From: Massilia alkalitolerans DSM 17462
GTDB taxonomy: Bacteria > Pseudomonadota > Gammaproteobacteria > Burkholderiales > Burkholderiaceae_D
Reading direction: 5' to 3'
NCBI RefSeq assembly: GCF_000427785.1
Contig: NZ_ATYR01000023.1
Location: forward strand, 34,781 to 98,780
DNA length: 64,000 nt
The notes beneath the pieces are model-generated. The model was given only the letters and a program-made list of their open reading frames with translations. It ran no database searches and had not been told where the DNA came from. Shown here piece after piece: positions 8,762 to 19,620 of the stretch; within the stretch, counting starts at the first letter, position 1; each line of letters starts with the position of its first letter. The position numbers were made by a program, and so were the translations under genes.

Positions 8762-9820
8762 ATGCCTCGCACCGACGATTTACGCATCCGCGAAATGAAG
8801 GAACTGACGCCGCCCGCGCACCTGATCCGCGAGTTCCCGGTCACCCCGGCGGCCGAGCAGACCGCCGCCAGCGCGCGCGTCGCCCTGCACCGCATCCTGC
8901 ACGGCCAGGACGACCGCGTGATGGTGGTGGTCGGCCCGTGCTCGATCCACGACCCGAAGGCGGCGCTCGAGTATGCGCGCGGCCTGGCCGAGCAGCGCCG
9001 CCGGTTCAAGGGCGAGCTCGAGATCATCATGCGCGTGTATTTCGAGAAGCCGCGCACCACGGTCGGCTGGAAGGGCATGATCAACGACCCCTACATGGAC
9101 AACAGCTTCCGCATCAACGACGGCCTGCGCATGGCGCGCGAGCTGCTGCGCGACGTCAACGAGATGGGGCTGCCGGCCGGCACCGAGTTCCTGGACGTGA
9201 TCAGCCCGCAGTACATCGCCGACCTGATCAGTTGGGGCGCCATCGGGGCCCGGACCACCGAATCGCAGGTGCACCGCGAGCTGGCCTCGGGCCTGTCCTG
9301 TCCGGTTGGCTTCAAGAACGGCACCGACGGCAACATCAAGATCGCGGCCGACGCGATCAAGGCGGCCTCGCAGCCGCACCACTTCCTGTCCGTGACCAAG
9401 GGCGGGCATTCGGCGATCGTGTCGACCTCCGGCAACGAGGACTGCCACATCATCCTGCGCGGCGGCAAGACGCCGAACTACGACGCGGCCAGCGTGGAAG
9501 AGGCCTGCAGGCAGCTGGCGGCCAACGGTCTGGCCAGCCGCCTGATGATCGATGCCTCGCATGCCAACAGCAGCAAGAACCCGCAGAACCAGGTGCCGGT
9601 GTGCGCCGACATCGCCTCGCAGATCGCGGCGGGCGACGACCGCATCGTCGGCGTGATGATCGAGTCGCACCTGGTGGGCGGCCGCCAGGACCTGGTGCCG
9701 GGCAAGGAGCTGACCTACGGCCAGTCGGTCACCGATGGCTGCATCGACTGGGAAACCAGCATCGGGGTGCTGGAAGGACTGGCCGAGGCCGTGAAGCAGC
9801 GCCGCCTGCGGCAGGACTGA
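8762..9820 (+). CDS. aroG: 3-deoxy-7-phosphoheptulonate (DAHP) synthase, class I
   Basis: 352 residues, typical of the AroF/G/H family. It condenses phosphoenolpyruvate and erythrose-4-phosphate, the first step of the shikimate pathway. Visible hallmarks are VVVGPCSIHDP (metal-ligand Cys60), RVYFEKPRTTVGWKG, GARTTESQ, GFKNGTDGN and DASHANSSKNP. The start at ATG 8762 has GGAG ten bases upstream; the longer in-frame start would lie inside the attenuator stem. The Phe/Tyr leader and terminator upstream imply control by aromatic aminoacyl-tRNA supply on top of any allosteric inhibition. Whether it is the Phe- or Tyr-sensitive isozyme cannot be decided here; the symbol aroG is generic. Confidence 0.93.
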   Translation: MPRTDDLRIREMKELTPPAHLIREFPVTPAAEQTAASARVALHRILHGQDDRVMVVVGPCSIHDPKAALEYARGLAEQRRRFKGELEIIMRVYFEKPRTTVGWKGMINDPYMDNSFRINDGLRMARELLRDVNEMGLPAGTEFLDVISPQYIADLISWGAIGARTTESQVHRELASGLSCPVGFKNGTDGNIKIAADAIKAASQPHHFLSVTKGGHSAIVSTSGNEDCHIILRGGKTPNYDAASVEEACRQLAANGLASRLMIDASHANSSKNPQNQVPVCADIASQIAAGDDRIVGVMIESHLVGGRQDLVPGKELTYGQSVTDGCIDWETSIGVLEGLAEAVKQRRLRQD

Positions 9821-9924
9821 GTATTTCCCAGGTTATGGCGAGGCGATGAAAAGGAATGGCTCGTCCCTGTCATGGCAAGCCAACATGACGGCAAAATAGG
9901 CGGGTTCAACCATCCAGGAGTCAC

Positions 9925-10863
9925 ATGCTGAGTTTTATCGTCCGCCGGCTGTGGCAGATGCTGCCGACCATGCTCGGGGTGGTGCTGCTGGTGTTCTTGC
10001 TGTTCAACTGGGTCGGCGGCGACCCGGCCTACCTGCTGGCCGGGAAGATGGCCGATACCGCCGCCATCGAGAACATCCGGCGCCAGCTCGGCACCGACCA
10101 GCCCTGGCCGGTGCAGCTGTGGATCTTCATCAAGCAGATCCTGACTTTCGATTTCGGCAATGCCTGGAGCACGGGCGAACCGGTGTCGCACATCATTTCC
10201 AGCCGGCTGGGACCGTCCCTGACCGTGCTGGTGCCGCTCACCATCCTGGAGACCGTGCTGGGCATCGCCCTGGCCCTGGCCATCGCCTTTGTCCGCGGCT
10301 CGCTGACCGACCGCGCGGTGATGGTGGCCTGCACGGTCGGCATGTCGATCTCGATCCTGGTCTACATCATCGTGTTCCAGTACCTGTTCGCCTACAAGCT
10401 GGGGCTGTTCCCGGTGCAGGGCTGGGGCAACAGCCTGGGGGAGAACCTGCTGCGCTATGCGCTGCTGCCCATCATTATCGGCCTCGCTGTTTCGATCGCG
10501 CCGACCCTGCGCCTGTACCGCAGCTTCGTGCTCGACGAAGTGGGGCAGGACTACGTGCGCACCGCGCGCGCCAAGGGCTTGCCCGAGCGGCGCGTGGTCT
10601 GGGTGCACGTGCTGCGCAATGCGGCGATCCCGATCATCACCCATGTCATGGCCAACCTGCCGGCCTTGCTGATCGGCGCTTTCTTGCTCGAGCGCTTTTT
10701 CGGCATCCCGGGCATCGGGCGTGAAGTCATCCTGGCGGTCGAGCGCAGCGACTTCCCGGTGATCAAGGCGATCACGGTCTACGTGGCCGCCGCAACCATG
10801 GTGTTCAACCTGCTGGCCGACCTGCTGTACCAGGCCGTTGATCCGCGGGTGCAGCTGAAATGA
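9925..10863 (+). CDS. ABC transporter permease, DppB/OppB/YejB type
   Basis: 312 residues. The N-terminal MLSFIVRRLWQMLPTMLGVVLL and the later segments mark the first permease of a peptide/nickel/opine-class importer, with about six membrane helices. The cytoplasmic coupling loop reads DEVGQDYVRTARAKGLPERRVVW, the EAA motif. It begins a three-gene operon, with its stop overlapping the next start. No periplasmic binding protein gene is adjacent, so the substrate (oligopeptide, dipeptide or other) is inferred only from family. A Shine-Dalgarno (AGGAGT) lies just upstream. Confidence 0.88.
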   Translation: MLSFIVRRLWQMLPTMLGVVLLVFLLFNWVGGDPAYLLAGKMADTAAIENIRRQLGTDQPWPVQLWIFIKQILTFDFGNAWSTGEPVSHIISSRLGPSLTVLVPLTILETVLGIALALAIAFVRGSLTDRAVMVACTVGMSISILVYIIVFQYLFAYKLGLFPVQGWGNSLGENLLRYALLPIIIGLAVSIAPTLRLYRSFVLDEVGQDYVRTARAKGLPERRVVWVHVLRNAAIPIITHVMANLPALLIGAFLLERFFGIPGIGREVILAVERSDFPVIKAITVYVAAATMVFNLLADLLYQAVDPRVQLK

Positions 10864-11866
10864 ACGGAACCATGCAATCCCCTGGCCTGTGGGCCCTGGC
10901 CTGGCGCCGCCTGCGCGCCGACCGCGTCGCCATGGGCGCGCTGGCGGTGGTGCTGGGTTTTCTCCTGATGCTGGTGCTGTCCAGCGCCGGCCTGGTTGCC
11001 GCCGACTGGGAAGAAGAAGTGGCGGTCAATTACGCGCCGCCCAGCTTCGTGGGCGCCGACGCGGGCGCGAGGGCGCTGGCCGAGGCCCAGCTGCCGCGCG
11101 AGACGCCACCGAACGCCTTCGACCCGCTGGCGCAGGAGCTGGCGGAGCTCAAGGCCCGGGTCCGCGCCATCCATCCGCCAGTGGAAAAGGCGACCACGCT
11201 GCCCTTCGGGGCCGACAAGTGGGGCCACGACATCCTCAAGAAGACCATCAAGGGCGGCGAGACCTCGATCGTGGTTGGCCTGGTGGCGGCTTTCGTGGCG
11301 GTGGCGCTGGGCACCTTGTTCGGGGCGCTGTCGGGCTTCTACGGCGGTGTTGTCGACGACCTGTTCAACTGGTTCTACAGCATCTTCACCTCGATCCCCG
11401 CGATCCTGATGATCCTAACCGTGGCCGCGGTGCTGCAGCAGAAGGGCGTGATGACCATCGTCCTGATCCTCGGCCTGACCGGCTGGACCGGGCCCTACCG
11501 CCTGATGCGCGCCGAATACATCAAGCACAAGGCGCGCGAATACGTGATGGCGGCCGACGCCATCGGCGCGTCAAGCGCGCGCCGGATGTTCGGCCACATC
11601 CTGCCCAACGTCTCGCACGTGGCCCTGGTGCAGATGTCGATCCTGGTGGTCGGCTTCATCAAGGCCGAGGTGATCCTGTCCTTCCTCGGCTTCGGCGTGC
11701 CGGTCGGCGTGGTGTCCTGGGGCAGCATGCTGAACGAGGCGCAGAACGAGCTCATCCTCGGCAAGTGGTGGCAGCTGGCGGCCGCCGCGAGCGCGATGGC
11801 GCTGCTGGTGACGGCCTTCTCCCTGTTCGCGGACGCCCTGCGCGACGCCCTCGACCCCAAGCTCAA

Positions 11867-11870
<4 letters not shown>
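10860..11870 (+). CDS. ABC transporter permease, DppC/OppC/YejE type
   Basis: 336 residues, second permease of the same importer. The first transmembrane helix (about residues 21-40) is followed by a roughly 80-residue periplasmic stretch rich in Ala, Glu and Pro, then FGADKWGHDILKKTIKGG, which is typical of DppC proteins, and a five-helix core. The EAA-type loop is visible as EYVMAADAIGASSARRMFGHILPN. It overlaps the preceding stop by four bases and the following ATPase start by an ATGA, so translation is coupled along the operon. Confidence 0.88.
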
Positions 11871-13554
<1,684 letters not shown>

Positions 13555-13558
<4 letters not shown>

Positions 13559-13585
13559 GGTGGACGGCAGAGCCGTCCACCCTAC
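13555..13585. repeat. Perfect 14-bp inverted repeat after the ABC operon
   Basis: GTAGGGTGGACGGC (13555-13568), spacer AGA, then GCCGTCCACCCTAC (13572-13585), starting at the ABC ATPase stop codon. There is no T-run. It may terminate transcription or be a copy of a dispersed palindromic repeat; similar GTAGGGTGG palindromes occur scattered in many proteobacterial genomes. Confidence 0.65.
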
Positions 13586-13640
13586 TGAAATACAACAGTA
13601 GCTGCCAGCGTCGCCGTTGAAAGTCAGCTACACTAACGCG

Positions 13641-14585
13641 ATGTCCCAACTCGTCGAACTGCTCCAGGTCTACGGTGTGCTGATCGTGTTCGGCATCGTC
13701 CTTGTCGAGCAGTTCGGCCTGCCCATTCCCGCCTTCCCGATCCTGGTCGTGGCCGGCGCGCTCTCGGTCGACGGCGAGCTCAGCTGGCAGCTGTGCCTGC
13801 TGTCCGCGGTCGTGGCCTGCCTCATCTGCGACATGTTCTGGTTCCGCGCCGGGCGCTTCTATGGCAAGCGCGTCCTGCGCCTGCTCTGCAAGATCTCGCT
13901 GTCGCCCGATTCCTGCGTCAACCAGACCGAGGACCGGTTCCGCCGCTTCGGCGCCAAATCCTTGCTGGTGTCGAAGTTCGTCCCCGGCTTCAATACCATC
14001 GCCGCGCCGCTGTCCGGCGCCATCGGCACCCGCACCCGCCAGTTCCTCGCCTATTCCGCGACCGGGGCGGCCTTGTGGGGCGGCACCGGCATCCTGCTGG
14101 GCATCCTGTTCCACGACGGCGTCGAAGAGCTGCTCGGCTGGCTCGAGACCATGGGCGGCACCGCCCTCATGGTGCTGGCCACGCTGCTGGTCCTGTTCAT
14201 CGCCGTCAAGTACGTCGAGCGGCGCCGCCACCGCGCCCGCAGCGCCGTGCCGCGCATCGAGATCGCCGAACTCATGGCGCTGATCGACGGCGGCCACGAC
14301 CCGGTCATCGTCGATGCCCGCAGCCTCACGGCGCAGGGACTGGAAACGGCGATTCCCGGCGCCGTGGTATTCCAGTCCTGCGCGCCGGACCAACTGATGG
14401 CCAGCATCGACAAGGACCGCCACGTCGTCATCTACTGCAGTTGCCCGAACGACGTCACGGCCGCCGAGGTCGCCAAGCAATTCCTGGCCAACGGCTTCCA
14501 CCGCGCCCGCCCGCTGCGCGGTGGCCTGGATGCCTGGAACGCCCGTCAGGACGCCGATCCGGAACTGCATCCAGTAGCGTGCTGA
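13641..14585 (+). CDS. DedA family membrane protein fused to a rhodanese domain
   Basis: 314 residues from ATG 13641; an in-frame TTG at 13617 is an alternative. The N-terminal ~200 residues form the DedA/SNARE-associated domain with several membrane segments and family motifs EQFGLPIPAFPILVVAG, FGAKSLLVSKFVPGFNTIAAPLSG and the GGTGILLG helix. DedA proteins act in membrane homeostasis and lipid-carrier flipping. The C-terminal ~100 residues resemble a rhodanese domain: IVDARSL, then the active-site Cys loop VIYCSCPNDVTAAEVA and LRGGLDAWNA. The fusion is known in proteobacteria. It stands alone between the ABC operon and glk. Confidence 0.85.
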   Translation: MSQLVELLQVYGVLIVFGIVLVEQFGLPIPAFPILVVAGALSVDGELSWQLCLLSAVVACLICDMFWFRAGRFYGKRVLRLLCKISLSPDSCVNQTEDRFRRFGAKSLLVSKFVPGFNTIAAPLSGAIGTRTRQFLAYSATGAALWGGTGILLGILFHDGVEELLGWLETMGGTALMVLATLLVLFIAVKYVERRRHRARSAVPRIEIAELMALIDGGHDPVIVDARSLTAQGLETAIPGAVVFQSCAPDQLMASIDKDRHVVIYCSCPNDVTAAEVAKQFLANGFHRARPLRGGLDAWNARQDADPELHPVAC

Positions 14586-14648
14586 GGTAGTTCGACTACT
14601 TCGCCTTTCTGTCCTTGTCGTGTGTATGTAGCAGGGAGGCTGCGACGA

Positions 14649-14663
14649 TGTACCTAAACTACA
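14649..14663 (+). promoter_or_regulatory. HexR-like operator 1 upstream of glk
   Basis: TGTACCTAAACTACA fits the TGTA-N7-TACA palindrome of HexR, the KDPG-responsive repressor of central carbon genes (known consensus close to TGTAATTAAATTACA). It lies 65 bases before the glk start. Assignment is by motif resemblance only. Confidence 0.55.
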
Positions 14664-14672
14664 AAATCTACT

Positions 14673-14687
14673 TGTAAGAACACTACA
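14673..14687 (+). promoter_or_regulatory. HexR-like operator 2 upstream of glk
   Basis: TGTAAGAACACTACA is a second TGTA-N7-TACA site, 24 bases (centre to centre) downstream of the first and 41 bases before the glk start. The two copies in one short AT-rich patch make a chance match less likely. Confidence 0.5.
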
Positions 14688-14727
14688 AAGTTGTGTAAGC
14701 TTGGTCATCGCTCTTCTATTAGCTGCA

Positions 14728-15741
14728 ATGACCGCCTTTCCCTCCAGCCTTGACTCCGCCTCCCTGACCCATGCCGGCGGCGCCCGCCTGCTCGCCGACA
14801 TCGGCGGCACCAATGCCCGATTTGCGCTGGAGACCGGGCCGGGCCGCTTCGAAGCGATCGAGGTGCTGTCCTGCCAGCAGCACGCGACCCTGGGCGAGGC
14901 CATCCGCGCCTACCTGGCGCTGCCGCAGCTCGCCGGCCTCGGCGTCGGCATCCGCCATGCGGCCATTGCGATCGCCAACCCGGTCACCGGCGACCAGGTG
15001 CGCATGACCAACCACCACTGGGCCTTTTCGATCGAGGCGCTGCGCCAGGAGTGCGGCTTCGATACCCTGATGGTCGTCAACGATTTTTCGGCGCTGGCGC
15101 GTTCTTTGTCGCACCTGGGCGGACAGAAGCGCCAGGTGGGCGGCGGTGCGCCCGTGCCTGATGCGCCGCTGGGCCTGCTGGGCGCCGGCACCGGCCTCGG
15201 CGTGTCCGGGCTGATCCCCTGCGGGAACAGCTGGACTGCGCTGCGCAGCGAAGGCGGCCACGTCGGCTTCGCGCCGGTCAACGAGCTTGAAGTCGCCATC
15301 CTCCAGTACGCCTGGCGCGAATTCGAGCACGTCTCCAGCGAGCGCCTGCTGTCCGGCGCCGGGGTGGAGCTGATCTATCGCGCCCTGAGCGAGCGCGCTG
15401 GCCGCCCCGGCAGCCTGGCCGCGCCCGAGATCTCGCGCCGCGCCCTCTCCGGCGAATGCGCGCTGTGCGACGAGGTGCTGGAAGCCTTCTGCGGCATGCT
15501 CGGCACCGCCGCCGGCAACCTCGCCATCACCCTGGGCGCCCAGGGCGGCGTCTACATCGGCGGCGGCATCGTGCCGCGCCTGGGTGAGCGCTTCGACCGG
15601 TCCTCGTTCCGCCGCCGCTTCGAGCAGAAGGGGCGTTTCAGCGACTACCTGGCCCAGGTACCGACTTACGTGATCACGGCGGAATACCCGGCCTTCCTGG
15701 GCGTGTCGGCAATTTTGTCGGAAAAACTGTCTGTCGCTTGA
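14728..15741 (+). CDS. glk: Glucokinase (bacterial Glk family)
   Basis: 337 residues. It phosphorylates glucose with ATP to glucose-6-phosphate, feeding Entner-Doudoroff or glycolytic routes. The phosphate-binding LLADIGGTNARFALE is near residue 20, then VVNDFSALARSL with the catalytic Asp, GAGTGLGVSGLIP, SEGGHVGFAP and the C-terminal VYIGGGIVPRLGERF, all typical of the non-ROK Glk family. ATG 14728 was preferred to the upstream TTG 14701. Two HexR-like palindromes lie in its leader, suggesting repression relieved by 2-keto-3-deoxy-6-phosphogluconate. It is monocistronic here; no other sugar gene adjoins. Confidence 0.92.
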   Translation: MTAFPSSLDSASLTHAGGARLLADIGGTNARFALETGPGRFEAIEVLSCQQHATLGEAIRAYLALPQLAGLGVGIRHAAIAIANPVTGDQVRMTNHHWAFSIEALRQECGFDTLMVVNDFSALARSLSHLGGQKRQVGGGAPVPDAPLGLLGAGTGLGVSGLIPCGNSWTALRSEGGHVGFAPVNELEVAILQYAWREFEHVSSERLLSGAGVELIYRALSERAGRPGSLAAPEISRRALSGECALCDEVLEAFCGMLGTAAGNLAITLGAQGGVYIGGGIVPRLGERFDRSSFRRRFEQKGRFSDYLAQVPTYVITAEYPAFLGVSAILSEKLSVA

Positions 15742-16090
15742 TCAAATACGCCCTTCCTTCGCCTGCGGCCCTGTCGTCTTGTCCGTTCCCGGGTTTTATC
15801 GGTTACAATGGCCGTCAGTTGTCGGAAACGATGTCGTCAGTTCGCGCCTTGCGCAGCCCCCACGTTTCCCCTGAAAGACCAACGTTGATCGCCCGCCTGG
15901 CACGCGGGCAGCAGTGACCGGCGCCAAGCCAGTCGCTTAGTCAGCCCGGCGCATTTTCGGCCCGGGCCCCACGGATTCCAGAGTATTGCGCGCATCACCT
16001 TCGCACCGCGGCCGGTCTCGGCCCCGCGGCTGGCATCCGTTAAACCAGTTTTGTTTGATGTGTGCATTCGAAGCGTGACGACACCGCGAT
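15742..16090 (+). other. Long scpB leader region without a recognised gene
   Basis: About 350 bases between glk and scpB. A possible promoter is TTGTCC (near 15779) with TACAAT (near 15803), spacing about 18-19. The rest is GC-rich with foldable stretches, such as GCCCGC/GCGGGC near 15890-15910 and CCGCGGCCG/CGGCCCCGCGG near 16005-16028. No convincing open frame, tRNA or known riboswitch is seen. It would give scpB an untranslated leader of roughly 280 bases. Confidence 0.4.
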
Positions 16091-16823
<733 letters not shown>

Positions 16824-16837
<14 letters not shown>

Positions 16838-18779
16838 ACCGAACGAACAGCCCGTCGAGGCCGAAGGCGCGCCCGCCGCCAAACCCAAGCGCACGCGCAA
16901 GACCGCGGCTGCTGTCGCACCCGAAGCCGCGCCCGTGACCGACACCGAGCAGCCGGCTGCCGCCGCGAAGCCGAAGCGTACCCGCAAGCCCGCCGCGGCG
17001 CCTGCCGATACGCCGGCGGAAGCGTCGGGCGCAGGCTCGGCCGCTGCCGAAGCGGCCGAGAAGCCGGCCGCCAAGCCGCGCAAGCCGCGTGCCGCCAAGG
17101 CGGTCGCTGAAGCGGCGCCGGTCGCCGCTGCGGAAACGCCGGCCGCCGCCCCGGCGCCGGAAGCAGCGCCGGCAGTACTCGATGGCGAGCAGCGCAAGCC
17201 GCGCGGCCCGCGCCAGATGCGCGAAAAGCGCCAGGAACGCGAAGCGCGCCAGCACGAACAGGCTGCCGCCGCTGCTGCCTCGGCTCCCGAGGCTGCGCCG
17301 GTTGAAGTCGCGCCTGCCGAAGCTGCAGCGCAGACGCCGGTCGACGGCAAGCGCGAAGGGCGCGGCCGCAACCCGAAGGCGCGCGGCCAGCAAAACCCGC
17401 GTGGCCAGCAAGGCCAGGCAGGCCAGCAAGGCGCCCAGCCGGCCGCCAAGCAGCAGGGCAAGCAGGGCAAGCAGCAGGGCAAGCCGCAACAGAAACCGCA
17501 GCAGGGCAAGGGCGGCAAGGCCAATGATGCCGACGCCGTGTTCTCCTTCGTCACCTCGGACGACTTCGACGCCAACGAAGGCGGCCGCGGCAAGGCGCAG
17601 GCCAAGCCGGTGCGCCGCGACCTGACCGCCGACGACGACGCGCCCAAGCTGCACAAGGTGCTGGCCGAGGCCGGCCTGGGTTCGCGCCGCGACATGGAAG
17701 AGCTGATCGTCGCCGGCCGCGTGTCGGTGAATGGCGAGCCAGCCCACATCGGCCAGCGCATCCTGCCGACCGACGCGGTGCGCATCAACGGCAAGCTGAT
17801 CCAGCGTAAGGTCAATAACAACAAGCCGCCGCGCGTGCTCGTGTACCACAAGCCAGCCGGCGAGATCGTCAGCCACGACGATCCGGAAGGCCGTCCGTCG
17901 GTGTTCGACCGTCTGCCGAACATGAAGACCGGCAAGTGGCTGGCCGTGGGCCGCCTCGACTTCAACACCGAGGGCCTGCTGCTGTTCACGACTTCGGGTG
18001 ACCTGGCCAACCGCCTGATGCACCCGCGTTACAACATCGACCGGGAATACGCGGTGCGCACCCTGGGCGAGCTGGAAGAAGGCATGCGCCAGAAGCTGCT
18101 CGCCGGCGTCGAGCTGGACGACGGCCTGGCCTCGTTCTCGAAGGTCCAGGACGGCGGCGGCGAAGGCATCAACAAGTGGTACCGCGTGGTCATCGGCGAA
18201 GGCCGCAACCGCGAGGTGCGCCGCATGTTCGAGGCGGTCGGCCTGACCGTCTCGCGCCTGATCCGTACCCGCTACGGCGCCATGACCCTGCCGACCGGCC
18301 TGAAGCGCGGCCGCTGGGAAGAACTGCAGGAAAACGACGTGCGCGCCCTGATGGCGGCATTCGGCGTCGAGAAGAAGGGCGGCGAAGCGCCGAAGGGCAA
18401 GGCCGGCGCCAAGGGCCAGGGGCGCGACGACGTGCGCCGTTCCGACGGCAACCGCATCGACCGTGCCGACGCCAACCGCAACGTGGATCCGTTCGGCCCG
18501 CCGGTGGTGCGTGCCGGCGTCCCGCGCCAGCAGGGTCCGGGCGGTTTCGCCGGCGGCCGGCCGCAAGGGCAGGGGCCGAAGGGCGGCGGCCAGGGCGGCA
18601 AGGGGCGTAGCGGCAACAACGCCGGCTCCTTCGGCGGCGGCAAGACCAGCAACCGTCCGAAGCAGCCGGATCCGCTGCAGACCACCTTCGGCTTTGCCGG
18701 CACCGGTGGCGGACGCCGCGGCGGCCAGGGCCCGCGCGGTTCGGAGCACGGTCTGCCACGCCGCGGCCGCCGCGGTTGA
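16824..18779 (+). CDS. rluB: 23S rRNA pseudouridine synthase RluB with long disordered extensions
   Basis: 651 residues, about twice the length of E. coli RluB. Residues 1 to about 270 are Ala/Pro/Lys/Gln-rich low complexity with repeated KPKRTRK and GQQG-type units. The S4 RNA-binding domain follows (KLHKVLAEAGLGSRRDMEEL, about 275-295), then the catalytic core with GRLDFNTEGLLLFT (catalytic Asp about 379) and the GRNREVRRMFEAVG motif. A Gly/Arg/Gln-rich tail of about 130 residues ends the protein. It isomerises a uridine in helix 90 of 23S rRNA. The start MNPTEPNEQ overlaps the end of scpB, implying coupled translation. Confidence 0.92.
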
Positions 18780-18965
18780 GGGTTTCACGCCCGGCGAGGC
18801 GACCATCCGCTTGAAAATCCCGGTTCAGGGCCCAATATCGGATAAATTCTCGCTCCGCCGGGCACGCGATGCTGCAATGCCGTAGAATGCAGCCCATGCC
18901 CCGATATGGCCATCCTGCCAACTGTTGCTTTTCTCGCTAGCCAGCGGCCATTTTTGCCCCGGCGA
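18780..18965 (+). other. Spacer between rluB and the rimP promoter
   Basis: About 185 bases with no gene. A TAGAAT near 18884 could be a weak -10, but no matching -35 is clear. No T-run terminator after rluB is obvious. Confidence 0.3.
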
Positions 18966-18994
18966 TTGCGAGAGAGGCGGGAACGCTGTATAAT
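18966..18994 (+). promoter_or_regulatory. Strong sigma-70 promoter of the rimP-nusA-infB operon
   Basis: TTGCGA (18966-18971), a 17-base spacer and a perfect TATAAT (18989-18994). Transcription should start near 19001, about 130 bases before rimP. Confidence 0.85.
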
Positions 18995-19072
18995 TTGCAG
19001 CCTAATCAAAGTTCTTCCCAGTATTTTCTTGGTGCAAGTGCTTTCATCTGGTTGGGTAGTGAATACAAAAAG

Positions 19073-19097
19073 ATGGGCAGATGCCCATTTTTTTTTT
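19073..19097 (+). terminator. Intrinsic terminator in the rimP leader (candidate attenuator)
   Basis: ATGGGCA (19073-19079) pairs with TGCCCAT (19082-19088) and is followed by ten T residues (19088-19097). It sits about 95 bases after the operon's promoter and 35 bases before the rimP start, so a good terminator stands between promoter and operon. TGGGT just upstream could offer alternative pairing with GCCCA. It could end a small leader RNA or act as an attenuator. Confidence 0.75.
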
Positions 19098-19131
19098 GGT
19101 AAATCGTTTAGTAAAGCCTCGGAGAAGCGCC

Positions 19132-19620
19132 GTGCAGCAGTTTGAACTCATCTCGAAAACAGTCGGTGGCCTCGGCTACGAACTCGTGGACGTCGAACGG
19201 GGCGAGCGCGGGATCCTGCGCGTATATATCGATTTCCCCGCTGATGTCGTGGAAGAGAAGGGCCCGATCACGGTCGAGGACTGCGCCACGGTCAGCCACC
19301 AGTTGACGCACGTGTTTACCGTCGAGAATGTGGATTACGAACGGCTGGAAGTATCGTCGCCGGGCCTCGATCGCCCGGTGCGGACCCTGGCCGACTTTGC
19401 GCGCTTCGCCGGGCACGAATGCACGGTGAAGCTGCGCGTCGCCATGCCGGGCACCGCGAACCGGAAAACCTTCACCGGTATCCTGCGCGGCGTCGAAGGC
19501 GACAAGGTTGGTCTGGAATTTGATAATAAAGATGGCGCAGCGTTGTTGGAATTTACGCTGGCCGAATTGGACAAGGCACGCTTGGTGCCACAGGTGGATT
19601 TTAGGAGTCGCAAAGCATGA
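19132..19620 (+). CDS. rimP: Ribosome maturation factor RimP
   Basis: 162 residues from GTG 19132, supported by GGAG (19121-19124) and by alignment of QQFELISKTVGGLGYELVDVE with RimP N-termini. A longer frame would begin inside the leader terminator and is rejected. RimP helps assemble the 30S subunit. Family features are ELVDVERGERGILRVYID, the LEVSSPGLDRPVR motif and the C-terminal SH3-like part. The stop overlaps the nusA start (ATGA). It is the first gene of the rimP-nusA-infB-rbfA-truB operon. Confidence 0.94.
   Translation: MQQFELISKTVGGLGYELVDVERGERGILRVYIDFPADVVEEKGPITVEDCATVSHQLTHVFTVENVDYERLEVSSPGLDRPVRTLADFARFAGHECTVKLRVAMPGTANRKTFTGILRGVEGDKVGLEFDNKDGAALLEFTLAELDKARLVPQVDFRSRKA

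Noticed and set aside
18995..19072. tRNA (metY-like) between the promoter and rimP, as in E. coli
   Set aside because: No cloverleaf, GTTC loop or CCA; the stretch does not fold as a tRNA.
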